From the NCBI RefSeq assembly GCF_023630175.1, contig NZ_JALLIN010000006.1, positions 1 to 64,000 of the forward strand: 64,000 nucleotides of DNA, given 5' to 3'. The stretch comes from Streptomyces cellostaticus. GTDB lineage: Bacteria; Actinomycetota; Actinomycetes; Streptomycetales; Streptomycetaceae. The translations under genes were made by a program, and so were the position numbers. The notes beneath the pieces are model-generated. The model had not been told where the DNA came from and did not search any database. It saw nothing but the letters and a program-made list of their open reading frames with translations. Below, in pieces: positions 51,675 to 60,988 of the stretch. Each line of letters opens with the position of its first letter. Within the stretch, counting starts at the first letter, position 1.

Positions 51675-52874
51675 ATGCAGCCCCAGACCACCCCGGCGCC
51701 CGCCCGCGAAGCGGGGCCGCCCGAAAGCCGCCAGAGCTCCTCCCCCTCCCCCGGCGAGGCCCTGGAGGCACTCCCGGCGCGCTACTACACCGACCCGGAC
51801 ATCGCGCGGGCCGAGACCACCCGCATCTTCGAGAAGTCCTGGCAGCTCGTCTGCCACGAGTCCGACCTCCCCGGCCCCGGCGCCCGGCTCTCCGCCGTCG
51901 CGGCCGGCCGCGACATCCTGGTCGTCCGCACCGAGGACGGCGGCCTCGCCGCCCACCTCAACGCCTGCCGCCACCGCGGCACCCGCCTGGTCACCGCGCC
52001 GGAGCCGTCCGGCAAGGCGATCCGCTGCCCGTACCACGGCTGGACGTACAGGCTTGACGGGACACTGGTGGGAGCCCCGGAGGCCCGGCAGATCCCCTGC
52101 CTGGACAAGCCCCGCCTCGGACTGCGCCGGGTCAAGGTGGAGTCCTTCCTCGGGTTCGTCTTCGTCAACCTCGACCTGGACGCCGTCCCGCTCGCCGAGA
52201 GCTGCGCCGGCCTGGCGGAGGCGGTCGGGCACTACGCCGGCGCCGACCTCGTCCCGGTCGGCAAGTACCGCATCCACGACATCCCCCCGGACGAGGAGCA
52301 GAACGCCAACTGGAAGGTCGTCGTCGACAACTACCTGGAGGGCTACCACGTCCCCGTGGCCCACCCGTCGCTGATGCGGCTGCTCGACTACCAGGCGTAC
52401 ACGGTCGACGTCCAGGACGCGTACGTGCTCTTCGAGGCGCCCCTGCGCGACAAGCCGTCCTCGAACTGGACGGAGCGCCTCTACCAGCGGCTCGCCCGGC
52501 CCCTTCCGGGGCTCACGGCCGCCGACCGGCGGGTGTGGCGCTACGCCGTGATCTACCCCAACACCCTCATCGACTTCTACCCCGACCATGTGCTCCCGTG
52601 GACCGCCCTGCCCACCGCCCAGGACCGGACGGCGATTCCCGGCGCCTTCTACACCCGCAAGGGCGCGAGCCTGCGCACCAGGCTGGCCAGGCGGCTGAAC
52701 ATCCACATCGGCTGGGTCACCACCGACGAGGACGCCGAGCTGGTCGAGCGCGTGCAGGCGGGTCTGACCAGCCCCGGCTACGAGCCCGGTCCGCTGTCCC
52801 GCCGCGAGGCGGCAGTAGGCTGGTTCGCCCGGAAGATCAGGCAGGACCTGGATTCCGCCGAGGAGGTGCGATGA
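51675..52874 (+). CDS. Rieske non-heme iron oxygenase, alpha subunit
   Basis: A 399-aa oxygenase. The Rieske [2Fe-2S] site is C-x-H at CRHRGTRL and C-x2-H at CPYHGW (about residues 100-125). The catalytic iron ligands lie in NWKVVVDNYLEGYHVPVAHP with two His, plus a later Asp. This arrangement is typical of alpha-only enzymes such as those acting on glycine betaine, carnitine or stachydrine, and of some aromatic hydroxylases. ATG 51675 has GGAGGA six bases upstream. No dedicated reductase follows; the NuoF-like protein and ferredoxin of the divergent operon are candidates. It heads the transporter/amine oxidase gene series. Confidence 0.88.
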   Translation: MQPQTTPAPAREAGPPESRQSSSPSPGEALEALPARYYTDPDIARAETTRIFEKSWQLVCHESDLPGPGARLSAVAAGRDILVVRTEDGGLAAHLNACRHRGTRLVTAPEPSGKAIRCPYHGWTYRLDGTLVGAPEARQIPCLDKPRLGLRRVKVESFLGFVFVNLDLDAVPLAESCAGLAEAVGHYAGADLVPVGKYRIHDIPPDEEQNANWKVVVDNYLEGYHVPVAHPSLMRLLDYQAYTVDVQDAYVLFEAPLRDKPSSNWTERLYQRLARPLPGLTAADRRVWRYAVIYPNTLIDFYPDHVLPWTALPTAQDRTAIPGAFYTRKGASLRTRLARRLNIHIGWVTTDEDAELVERVQAGLTSPGYEPGPLSRREAAVGWFARKIRQDLDSAEEVR

Positions 52875-53075
52875 GCGGCTCCCCCGCCGGCCCCGGCGCG
52901 TCGCGGCGGGTCGCCCACCGCGCGCTGCGCCCGTGCCCCTTAGCGCCCGTTCGCTGACATCTCGCCCCACACCTCGCACAGACCGGTCATCACCACGGAG
53001 CCAGGGCCTCCGTGAAGCCGACCCCGGTCCCCCGCCCTGGAACGCACTGCCATCCTCAATGGAGAGGACGTTCCT

Positions 53076-54200
53076 TTGCCCCCCGAGACATCCCCGCCCG
53101 CGAGACGAACGCTGCTGCGCGCAGCCGCCTTCGGCGCGCTCGGCGCGTCACTGAGCGGCTGCGGGTTCGCCCCCGCGCGCATACCCGACGACCGGGAACG
53201 GGCCCCGATCGACGTGAAGATCGACGGCGACCTGGTCTACTTCAACTGGGCCGACTTCGTCGACCCGTCCGTCTTCAAGGGTTTCGAGAAGGAATACGGC
53301 GTCAAGGTCATCCAGTCGAACTTCGACTCGATGGAGGGCATGGTCGCGAAGCTCAACGCCGGCAACCGCTACGACGTCGTCTTCCCGTCGGCGAAATGGG
53401 CCCAGCGCCTGGTGCGCGGCAACATGCTGCGCCGCATCGACCACTCCCGGCTCGCCAACGGCGACGCGGTCTTCGGCAGGCACTCCTACTTCACCGACCC
53501 CTGGTACGACCCGGACTCCGCGCACACGGTGCCCTTCACCGCCTACAAGACCGGCATCGGCTGGCGCAGGGACGTCCTGGGCGACCTCACGGGCTCGTGG
53601 AAGGACCTGTGGAACGCCCGCGCGAGCGGCAAGGTCTTCCTCTTCGACGACCGTGACGAGGTCCTCGGCATGGCCGCCCTGGCGCTCGGCCTGGACGTCG
53701 GCACCGGTGACCGGGACGACCTGGACCGCATCACCTCGCTGCTGAAGGACCTGCGCCCCCACCTGCGCGGCTTCTCCAGTGACAGTTACAACAACCTGCT
53801 CAACGGCAACGCGCTGATGACCCAGGCGTGGAGCGGGGACATGGCCGCGATGCTCAACCAGGCCAAGGACCCCTCGGTGTTCGGCTTCGAGGCACCCAGG
53901 GAGGGCACACCGATCAACTCCGACTGCTACGCCATCCCCTGGAACGCGCGCCACCCCGGCACGGCGATGCTCTTCATCGACTACATGCTCCGCCCGGAGA
54001 ACGTGAAGAAGAACATCGAGTACATCGGCTACCCCATGCCCGTGGCCGGCACCGAGTCCACCTACGCCGCGCTGGTCGAGCCCTTCCCGGCGTGCGTGGT
54101 CACCGCGGCCGACCTGAAGGCCGACCTGTTCTTCCGCAACGGCACCCGGACCGAGGAAGACGCCCGGGACACCGCCTGGACCCATGTGAAGGCGGGCTGA
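53076..54200 (+). CDS. Polyamine-type ABC transporter binding lipoprotein (PotD-like)
   Basis: A 374-aa binding protein with a twin-arginine-like lipoprotein signal: RRTLLRAAAFGALGASLSGC. The mature part starts DGDLVYFNWADFVDPSVFKG, characteristic of PotD/PotF, and includes RYDVVFPSAKWAQRLV and YNNLLNGNALMTQAWSGDMA. The TTG at 53076 has GAGAGG at suitable spacing and is the first start giving a proper signal peptide. Ligands of the family are polyamines but also other organic cations. Located 201 bp after the Rieske gene, co-directional. Confidence 0.9.
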   Translation: MPPETSPPARRTLLRAAAFGALGASLSGCGFAPARIPDDRERAPIDVKIDGDLVYFNWADFVDPSVFKGFEKEYGVKVIQSNFDSMEGMVAKLNAGNRYDVVFPSAKWAQRLVRGNMLRRIDHSRLANGDAVFGRHSYFTDPWYDPDSAHTVPFTAYKTGIGWRRDVLGDLTGSWKDLWNARASGKVFLFDDRDEVLGMAALALGLDVGTGDRDDLDRITSLLKDLRPHLRGFSSDSYNNLLNGNALMTQAWSGDMAAMLNQAKDPSVFGFEAPREGTPINSDCYAIPWNARHPGTAMLFIDYMLRPENVKKNIEYIGYPMPVAGTESTYAALVEPFPACVVTAADLKADLFFRNGTRTEEDARDTAWTHVKAG

Positions 54201-54201
54201 C

Positions 54202-55110
54202 ATGACTGTGCTCAACCGTTCCACCCGGCGCACCGGCCGCGACCGCCGCGGACCGAGCGCCTCCGGCACCCGGATGTGGACATGGTTCATGCTCCCCGGC
54301 ACCCTGTGGATGACCACGTTCCTCCTCGCCTCCCTCGCCCTGGTCGCCGTCCTCGCCGTCGGCACCACCGACGAACTGGGCAACCCCCGCTTCGGATTCG
54401 ACCTCAGCAGCATCCGGGCCATGGCCGACCCCGCCTATGGCGAGGTACTGCTCCGCTCGCTCGGCTACGCCCTGGCCACCTGCCTGATCTGCCTCCTGGT
54501 CGCGTATCCGGTGGCCTACACGATCGCCCTGCACGGCGGCCGCTTCAAGCACGCCCTGATCGCCGCCGTGGTCGTCCCCTTCTTCGCCAACTACCTGGTG
54601 CGGATGTACGGCTGGTCGGTGGTGCTCTCCGACGACGGGCCGGTCCTCGCCGCCCTGCGCGGGATGGGGCTCGCCGACGGCGGAACCAAGATCCTCAACA
54701 CGGGCTTCGGCGTGATCGCCGGCCTCGTCTACGGATTCGTCGTCTTCATGATCATCCCGCTCTATGCCGCCCTGGAACGGCTGGACGTCTCGCTCATCGA
54801 GGCGGGCCGCGACCTGTACGGCGGACCGGTCAGGACCTTCCTCTTCGTCACCCTGCCCGCCACCCGCCAGGGCGCGGCAGCGGGACTGGTCCTCGTCTTC
54901 CTGCCCTGCATGGGCGACTTCGTCAGCGCACAGCTCATGGGAGGACCGGACCAGATCATGATCGGCAACCTCATCCAGGACAAGTTCTTCCAGGGACAGA
55001 ACTGGCCGCTCGGCTCCGCCCTGACCATGCTGCTCATGCTGGCACTGCTGACCGGCATGCTCGGCTACCTGCGCCGCACCCGCAAGGACGAGGCGGAGGC
55101 CCGCCGATGA
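54202..55110 (+). CDS. Polyamine-type ABC transporter permease (PotB-like)
   Basis: A 302-aa membrane protein with six helices. MFMIPG-type start region (MLPGTLWMTTFLLASLALVA), PFFANYLVRMYGWSVVLSD and the ATPase-docking EAGRDLYGGPVRTFLFVTLP are family-typical. It begins one base after the binding-protein stop. Confidence 0.92.
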   Translation: MTVLNRSTRRTGRDRRGPSASGTRMWTWFMLPGTLWMTTFLLASLALVAVLAVGTTDELGNPRFGFDLSSIRAMADPAYGEVLLRSLGYALATCLICLLVAYPVAYTIALHGGRFKHALIAAVVVPFFANYLVRMYGWSVVLSDDGPVLAALRGMGLADGGTKILNTGFGVIAGLVYGFVVFMIIPLYAALERLDVSLIEAGRDLYGGPVRTFLFVTLPATRQGAAAGLVLVFLPCMGDFVSAQLMGGPDQIMIGNLIQDKFFQGQNWPLGSALTMLLMLALLTGMLGYLRRTRKDEAEARR

Positions 55111-55997
55111 CATCGACCCGCGTGACCCCCGCCCCGGCCGAGCCCGCCGAGCGCCCCGGCCGCTCCCCCGCCCCGCGCCGCCGCGGCCGGGCCGAACGCA
55201 GACCGCGCATCCTCATCGCCGTCACGGCGCTGTTCTTCGCGCTGCTGTACCTGCCGATCGGCGTCGTGGCGCTCTACTCCTTCAACGCCAAGAAGTCGCT
55301 GACCGTCTTCGGCGGCTTCAGCCTCCGCTGGTACCGGGCGTTCCTCCACGACGACGTGCTGATCTCGTCCCTGGGCACCAGCCTGAAGATCTCACTGGCC
55401 GCCATGGCCGGCTCCGTACTGCTGGGTGTCGCGCTCGCGATCGGGCTCGTCCGCAGCCGCAGCCGGCTCGGCTCCCTGGCCGGCCTCATCATGCTGGTGC
55501 CGCTCATCACCCCCGAGATCGTCACGGGCGTGGCCTCCATGCTGCTCTTCAAGGGCCTGGGCGTGACCCTCTCGACCGGCACGGTGATGCTCGCGGAGAT
55601 CACCTTCTCCGTCTCGTACGTCACCGTGATCCTGCGGTCCCGCGTGGCCGCGCTCAATCCGGAGGTGGAGGAGGCCGCCATGGACCTCGGGGCCACCCGC
55701 TGGCAGGCAGTGCGCCTGGTGACCCTGCCGGCGCTGCTGCCGGCCGTGCTCGCCAGCGCGGTCCTGATCTTCGCCCTGGTCTTCGACGACTTCGTGCTGG
55801 CGTACTTCACCACCGGGGTGGACCCCCAGCCGCTGCCGGTGCGGATCTACTCGGCCATCCGCTTCGGGGTGCGGCCCACCGTCAACGCGGTGGGCACCCT
55901 GATGCTCGCCGGCTCCGTCGCCCTGATCGCCCTCGCCCTCTTCATCCCGCGCCTGTTCGGCCGCAAGGGCGGCCTCGACATCCTCTCAGGGAGCTGA
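55107..55997 (+). CDS. Polyamine-type ABC transporter permease (PotC-like)
   Basis: A 296-aa membrane protein. LLYLPIGVVALYSFNAKKSL and FGGFSLRWYRAFLHDD mark PotC; the EAA loop is EEAAMDLGATRWQAVRLVTL. ATG 55107 overlaps the potB stop (ATGA). Confidence 0.92.
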   Translation: MTSTRVTPAPAEPAERPGRSPAPRRRGRAERRPRILIAVTALFFALLYLPIGVVALYSFNAKKSLTVFGGFSLRWYRAFLHDDVLISSLGTSLKISLAAMAGSVLLGVALAIGLVRSRSRLGSLAGLIMLVPLITPEIVTGVASMLLFKGLGVTLSTGTVMLAEITFSVSYVTVILRSRVAALNPEVEEAAMDLGATRWQAVRLVTLPALLPAVLASAVLIFALVFDDFVLAYFTTGVDPQPLPVRIYSAIRFGVRPTVNAVGTLMLAGSVALIALALFIPRLFGRKGGLDILSGS

Positions 55998-56001
55998 TCC
56001 C

Positions 56002-57072
56002 ATGGACGCGACCCCCGCTGTCCGGCTCGACGGCGTCTCCAAGCAGTTCGGGGACTCCTACGCGGTCCGCGACGTGAACCTCGACATCGAGGCGGGCGAG
56101 TTCTTCTCACTGCTCGGCCCGTCCGGCTGCGGCAAGACCACCTCGCTGCGGATGATCGGCGGGTTCACCGACCCGACCGCGGGTTCCGTGCTCCTCGCCG
56201 GCGAGGACGTCACCGACCTGCCCCCGAACCGGCGCAACGTCAACACCGTCTTCCAGAGCTACGCCCTGTTCGACCACCTCAGCGTCGCGGACAACGTCGC
56301 CTTCGGCCTCAGGCGCAAGGGCGTCGGCAAGGACGAGATCGGCGAGCGGGTCGGCGAGATGCTGGAGCTGGTCCAGCTCGACGGGCACGCCCTCCGCAAA
56401 CCGGGCACCCTGTCGGGCGGCCAGCGGCAGCGCGTGGCCCTGGCCCGTGCCCTGGTGAACCGTCCCGCCGTCCTCCTGCTGGACGAGCCGCTGGCCGCCC
56501 TCGACCTCAAGCTGCGCCGTCAGATGCAGGTCGAACTGAAGCAGATCCAGCGCGAGGTCGGCATCACCTTCGTCTTCGTCACCCACGACCAGGACGAGGC
56601 GCTGACCATGTCGGACCGGCTCGCCGTGATGAGCGAGGGCCGGGTCGAGCAGTGCGGCACCCCCGAGGACGTGTACGAGCACCCGGCCAGCCGCTTCGTC
56701 GCCTCCTTCATGGGCACGTCCAACCTGGTGGACGGGGTCTACCGGGACGGGAAGGTCGTCCTGGAGCAGGGCCCCGCGCTGCCCGTGGGCCGCCGCGAGG
56801 GCGTCGGCGACGGCAGCTCCGTCAGCGTGTCGGTGCGGCCCGAGAAGATCTGGCTCTCCGACTTCGAACCCGGCATGTCCGTGCTCCGGGGAGTGATCCG
56901 GGAGACCGTCTACTCCGGCGCCACCACCACGTACCTGATCGAGGTGGCTCCCGGGGTCACCCTGTCGGCGCTGGAGCAGAACACCGCGCGGGCCCGCATG
57001 GAGGACCGCTGGAACGGCGGGGAGACGGTGGAGTTCGGATGGCGCCCCGAGCACTGCCTGCTCCTGGACTGA
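56002..57072 (+). CDS. Polyamine-type ABC transporter ATPase (PotA-like)
   Basis: A 356-aa ATPase. Walker A GPSGCGKTT (about 40-48), Q-loop in TVFQSYALFDHL, signature LSGGQRQR, Walker B VLLLDEPLAALD, switch His in FVTHDQDEA, and a C-terminal TOBE regulatory domain. It powers the PotBC channel encoded just upstream; start four bases after the potC stop. Confidence 0.94.
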   Translation: MDATPAVRLDGVSKQFGDSYAVRDVNLDIEAGEFFSLLGPSGCGKTTSLRMIGGFTDPTAGSVLLAGEDVTDLPPNRRNVNTVFQSYALFDHLSVADNVAFGLRRKGVGKDEIGERVGEMLELVQLDGHALRKPGTLSGGQRQRVALARALVNRPAVLLLDEPLAALDLKLRRQMQVELKQIQREVGITFVFVTHDQDEALTMSDRLAVMSEGRVEQCGTPEDVYEHPASRFVASFMGTSNLVDGVYRDGKVVLEQGPALPVGRREGVGDGSSVSVSVRPEKIWLSDFEPGMSVLRGVIRETVYSGATTTYLIEVAPGVTLSALEQNTARARMEDRWNGGETVEFGWRPEHCLLLD

Positions 57073-57124
57073 CCGAGGACCGGCCCGCTCTCCCGCAGAC
57101 GCTCCCACCAGAGAAAGCAGCGAC

Positions 57125-58438
57125 ATGCACCACGATGTGATCGTGCTCGGCGCCGGGCTCGCCGGACTCTCCGCCGCCCGGGACCTGGCCGCCGGCGGGG
57201 CCGACGTCCTGGTCCTGGAGGCCCGGGACCGGGTCGGCGGCCGGGTCGAGCAGGTCCGCCTGCCCGACGGGCGCAAGGTCCAGGTGGGCGGCGAGGTGGT
57301 GGGCCGCGCCCACACCGCCTACCTCGGGCTGGCCGGGGAACTGGGGCTGGACCTGGTCCCCAGTTATGTGGCCGAGCCCGGCAGGATCACCCGCTCCACC
57401 CCGGAGGGCGACTCCGCGGGCGACACCCCGCACTGGTTCGGCCCCGGCGACCCGGCCCTCCACGAGCGGCTCACCGCCGAGTTCGTGGCGATGGCCGCGA
57501 CCGTCGACCCCGACGATCCCTGGTCCCACCACCAGGCGGACACCCTGGACCGGCTCTCCGTCGGCGCGTGGTTGCGCTCCCGGCACGCGTCGCCGGCGGT
57601 CGTCCGGCTGTGGGAGATCGGGCAGCTCGGCCTGGCCTCCGGATCGTACGAGAGGACCTCCCTGCTCGCGGCGCTGCGCAAGAACGCGGCGGTGCCCAGC
57701 TCGGGCCACTACGACTACGAGGACTGGGAAGGACTGCGCCTCGCTCAGGGCTCGGCGACACTCGCGGAGGTGATGGGCGAGGGCCTCGCGCCGCACATCC
57801 GCCTCGGCTCACCGGTCACGGCCGTCGACGTACGTCCGGGCCGGTGCACCGTCCGCCTCCTCCACGGCGAGACGCTGACCGCGCAGGCGGTGGTCTGCGC
57901 GCTGCCGGTCGGCCCGCTGCGATCGGTCGCGGTCACGGGGGTGAGCGACGCCCGCCTGGCATCGCTGCACCGGCAGCGCAACGCGACCGCCGCGAAGCTC
58001 GCCGCCGTCTACGACGAGCCGTTCTGGCGGACGCGCGAGCGCAACGGGCTGTCCGAGTGCGAGGGGGTGCTCGGCTCCACCTGGCCCCAGGCCGAGGCCA
58101 CGCTCTCCGCCCTCATTCCGCCCGAGCGCTACGGAGTGCTGCTGAGCACCCCGCCGCACCTGCGGATCCCGGAGCTGCTGGCGGAGGTGACCGGCATGTT
58201 CGGCGAGCAGGCCGCCCGGCCGTTCGCCGCCTATCTGCGGCTGTGGGGCACCGATCCCTGGACCCAGGGCTACGTCACCCAGTGGACGCCCGGCGACGTG
58301 ATGGCCGTCGGCCCGCTGCACGGCACCCACGAACCACCGTTCTACGTCTGCGGCTCCGACCAGTGGGTCGCCGGCTACATGGAGGGCGCGGTCCGCACCG
58401 GCCGCGCCGCCGCGGAGGAGGCACTGCGACGTGGCTGA
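57125..58438 (+). CDS. FAD-dependent amine oxidase
   Basis: A 437-aa flavin monoamine-oxidase-like enzyme. The FAD site is VIVLGAGLAGLSAARDLAAG, followed by LEARDRVGGRVEQ; the C-terminal FAD contact reads FYVCGSDQWVAGYMEGAVR. It would oxidise an imported amine to an aldehyde, releasing ammonia or a smaller amine and H2O2. The next gene, an aldehyde dehydrogenase, overlaps by 8 bp, a strong sign of sequential action. Confidence 0.9.
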   Translation: MHHDVIVLGAGLAGLSAARDLAAGGADVLVLEARDRVGGRVEQVRLPDGRKVQVGGEVVGRAHTAYLGLAGELGLDLVPSYVAEPGRITRSTPEGDSAGDTPHWFGPGDPALHERLTAEFVAMAATVDPDDPWSHHQADTLDRLSVGAWLRSRHASPAVVRLWEIGQLGLASGSYERTSLLAALRKNAAVPSSGHYDYEDWEGLRLAQGSATLAEVMGEGLAPHIRLGSPVTAVDVRPGRCTVRLLHGETLTAQAVVCALPVGPLRSVAVTGVSDARLASLHRQRNATAAKLAAVYDEPFWRTRERNGLSECEGVLGSTWPQAEATLSALIPPERYGVLLSTPPHLRIPELLAEVTGMFGEQAARPFAAYLRLWGTDPWTQGYVTQWTPGDVMAVGPLHGTHEPPFYVCGSDQWVAGYMEGAVRTGRAAAEEALRRG

Positions 58439-59852
58439 AACCCTCGTCCTCAACCACATCGGCGGTAGCGATCTGCCCGCCTCGTCGGGGGCCGTGCTGC
58501 CCCTGGTCGATCCGGCGACCGGGCAGGTCAACGGCTCGGCCCCGCTGTCCGGCGGCGAGGACGTCGAGGCGGCGCAGCGGGCGGCGGAGGCCGCCTTCAC
58601 CGGCTGGTCGGCCACCACGCCCGCCGAACGGCAGACCGCGCTGCTGCGCATCGCGGACTCCATCGAGCGCCGGGCGGACGCGCTGGTGGCCGCCGAGGTC
58701 GGCGACACCGGCAAGCCGCCCTCCCTGTTCCGGGCGGACGAACTGCCCGCGGTCATCGACACCGTGCGGTACTTCGCCGGCGCGGCCCGCAATCTGCCCG
58801 GCGCCGCCGCGGCCGAGTACACGCCGGGCCGCACCTCGGTCCTGCGGCGGGAACCCGTCGGGGTGTGCGCCCAGATCACCCCGTGGAACTACCCTCTGAT
58901 GATGGCGGTGTGGAAGATCGCCCCCGCGCTGGCCGCGGGCAACACCGTCGTCCTCAAGCCCTCCGACACCACCCCGGCCTCCACCGCGCTCCTCGCCCGG
59001 ATCGCCGCGGAGCACCTGCCGCCCGGAGTCCTCAACGTGGTGTGCGGCGACCGTGACACCGGACGCGCGCTGGTCGTCCACCCGGGGATCCGGATGGTCG
59101 CGCTCACCGGCAGCGTACGCGCCGGGCAGGAGGTCGCGGCGGCGGCCGCGCCCGACCTGAAGCGGCTCCACCTGGAGCTCGGCGGCAACGCTCCCGTCCT
59201 GGTGTACGACGACGCCGATCTGGACGACGCGGTGGAGCGGCTGTCCGCGCTGTCGTTCTACAACGCCGGCCAGGACTGCACGGCGGCCACGCGGATCCTG
59301 GTGCACGAGCGGGTGCACGACGCCTTCCTCGACGCCTTCGCGCGGCGGGCGGCCCTCCGGGTGCCGGGTGCGCCGGACGACGGGAACGCCGACTTCGGGC
59401 CGCTCAACAGCGCGGCGCAGCTCGCGACGGTGCGCGGGCTGCTGGAGCGGCTGCCGGCCCACGCCGACGTCGTGGCCGGCGGCGGCGCCCCGGCCCGGCC
59501 CGGTTTCTTCCACGAGGCCACGGTCGTGGCCGGGGTACGCCAGGAGGACGAGATCGTGCAGCGGGAGGTGTTCGGGCCGGTGGTCACCGTCCAGGCGTTC
59601 ACGGACGAGGAGGACGCCCTTCGGCTGGCCAACGGCGTGCCGCAGGGCCTGGCGGCGAGCGTGTGGACCCGGGACCACGACCGCGCCATGCGGGCGGGTC
59701 GCGCCCTGGACACGGGGATCGTCTGGGTCAACACCCATGGCACGACGGTCTCGGAGATGCCGCACGGCGGTGTCCGGCACTCGGGACACGGCAGTGATCT
59801 GTCGCTGACCGGGCTGCTGGACTACACCCAGGTCAAACACGTGATGCTCTGA
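58431..59852 (+). CDS. Aldehyde dehydrogenase (aminobutyraldehyde/betaine-aldehyde type)
   Basis: A 473-aa NAD(P)-dependent dehydrogenase. Catalytic Glu in HLELGGNAPVLV and Cys in NAGQDCTAATR; PWNYPLMMAVWKIAPALAAG and KPSDTTPAS are the cofactor contacts. The closest named types by look are gamma-aminobutyraldehyde and betaine-aldehyde dehydrogenases. GTG 58431 overlaps the amine oxidase stop. It would convert the amine oxidase product to a carboxylic acid ready for CoA activation. Confidence 0.93.
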   Translation: MAETLVLNHIGGSDLPASSGAVLPLVDPATGQVNGSAPLSGGEDVEAAQRAAEAAFTGWSATTPAERQTALLRIADSIERRADALVAAEVGDTGKPPSLFRADELPAVIDTVRYFAGAARNLPGAAAAEYTPGRTSVLRREPVGVCAQITPWNYPLMMAVWKIAPALAAGNTVVLKPSDTTPASTALLARIAAEHLPPGVLNVVCGDRDTGRALVVHPGIRMVALTGSVRAGQEVAAAAAPDLKRLHLELGGNAPVLVYDDADLDDAVERLSALSFYNAGQDCTAATRILVHERVHDAFLDAFARRAALRVPGAPDDGNADFGPLNSAAQLATVRGLLERLPAHADVVAGGGAPARPGFFHEATVVAGVRQEDEIVQREVFGPVVTVQAFTDEEDALRLANGVPQGLAASVWTRDHDRAMRAGRALDTGIVWVNTHGTTVSEMPHGGVRHSGHGSDLSLTGLLDYTQVKHVML

Positions 59853-60043
59853 GCGGTCGCCCACGGCGGCCGGGGAACGCCGTCCGCGCCCCTCGGCGCG
59901 CCCCCGGCGGACGCCTCCCGGGCCGTCCGCGTGCCCGGTCCCACGACGCCCGGGCCGGCGCGCTCGTACGCCGGCCCGGCCGACGGGACCGGCCGACGGC
60001 TTGGTCACACCTGTCCGCTCCGATCAAGAGGCTGGGAGGACCA

Positions 60044-60910
60044 GTGGTGAACTCCGCGCACCCGGACCCCGCGTACGGGCGTGTCCTGCGCCCCGGTGTC
60101 CACGCCGGCACGGTGGCCCTGGTCACCGGTGGCGGAACGGGAATCGGCCGGGCCACCGCGCTGGACCTGGCGGCCGCCGGAGCGGCCGTCGTCGTCTGCG
60201 GCCGACGCCCGGGCCCGCTGCACGAGACCCGGCGGGCCGTCGCCGAACTCGGTGGTGACTGCCTGGCCGTGTCCGCGGACATCAGGGAGGAGCAGCAGGT
60301 CACCATGGTGGTCGGCCGGGCCCTGGAGGCATACGGCCGCATCGACGTACTGGTCAACAACGCGGGGGGCCAGTTCTCCGCGCCCGCGGAGGAGATCACC
60401 CTCAAGGGCTGGCGGGCCGTGCACAGGCTGGCCGTGGACGGCGCCTGGGCGGTCACCCGGGAGGTGGCCCGACGGGCGATGATCCCCCAGCGCTCCGGGG
60501 TGGTCTTCTTCATCGCCTTCTCACCACGCCGGGGCATCGCCGGCTTCGCCCATGCCTCGGCGGCACGGGCGGCGGTCGAGAACCTCGCCGCCGGCCTCAG
60601 TCAGGAGTGGAGTCGTTTCGGCATCCGCTCCGTCTGCGTGGCACCGGGCACCATCGCCACCGGGGGGCTCGAGGAGAACTACACCGGAGCGGAGCGGGAG
60701 GACTGGCGACGATCGGTGCCCCTGGGGCGGCTGGGCCGGCCTCAGGACGTCTCCGCGGTCATCGCCTTCCTCGCCTCACCCGCGGCCTCCTACATCACCG
60801 GTACCACCGTCGTCGTCGACGGCGGCGCGGACGCCTGGGGCACCGGGCATCCCGTCCCGGCGCCCGCCGGCCCCCCTCACCCGCCGGACGAAGCGCGGGA
60901 GGTGCCATGA
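60044..60910 (+). CDS. SDR oxidoreductase, enoyl-CoA reductase-like, without YxxxK
   Basis: A 288-aa short-chain dehydrogenase. The cofactor loop is VTGGGTGIGRATA (about 27-39) and NNAGG is present. At the usual Y-x3-K position it reads AHASAARAAVENL, like human peroxisomal trans-2-enoyl-CoA reductase, so the classical catalytic Tyr-Lys pair is absent. C-terminal end is proline-rich. GTG 60044 or 60047 follows GGGAGGA. It is 191 bp after the aldehyde dehydrogenase, co-directional, and 78 bp before an enoyl-CoA hydratase. Likely acts on enoyl- or ketoacyl-CoA of the pathway. Confidence 0.85.
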   Translation: MVNSAHPDPAYGRVLRPGVHAGTVALVTGGGTGIGRATALDLAAAGAAVVVCGRRPGPLHETRRAVAELGGDCLAVSADIREEQQVTMVVGRALEAYGRIDVLVNNAGGQFSAPAEEITLKGWRAVHRLAVDGAWAVTREVARRAMIPQRSGVVFFIAFSPRRGIAGFAHASAARAAVENLAAGLSQEWSRFGIRSVCVAPGTIATGGLEENYTGAEREDWRRSVPLGRLGRPQDVSAVIAFLASPAASYITGTTVVVDGGADAWGTGHPVPAPAGPPHPPDEAREVP

Positions 60911-60988
60911 GCGCGCCGCCGCCCCGCGACGCACATTCCCCCAGGCCCCTACCACCACCCGCCCGGACCAACCACCCGCGGAGCGACG

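Noticed and set aside
53012..53656. Alternative plus-strand frame over the start of the PotD-like gene
   Set aside because: The overlapping frame beginning at the TTG at 53,076 has a clear signal peptide and conserved binding-protein motifs; the other does not.
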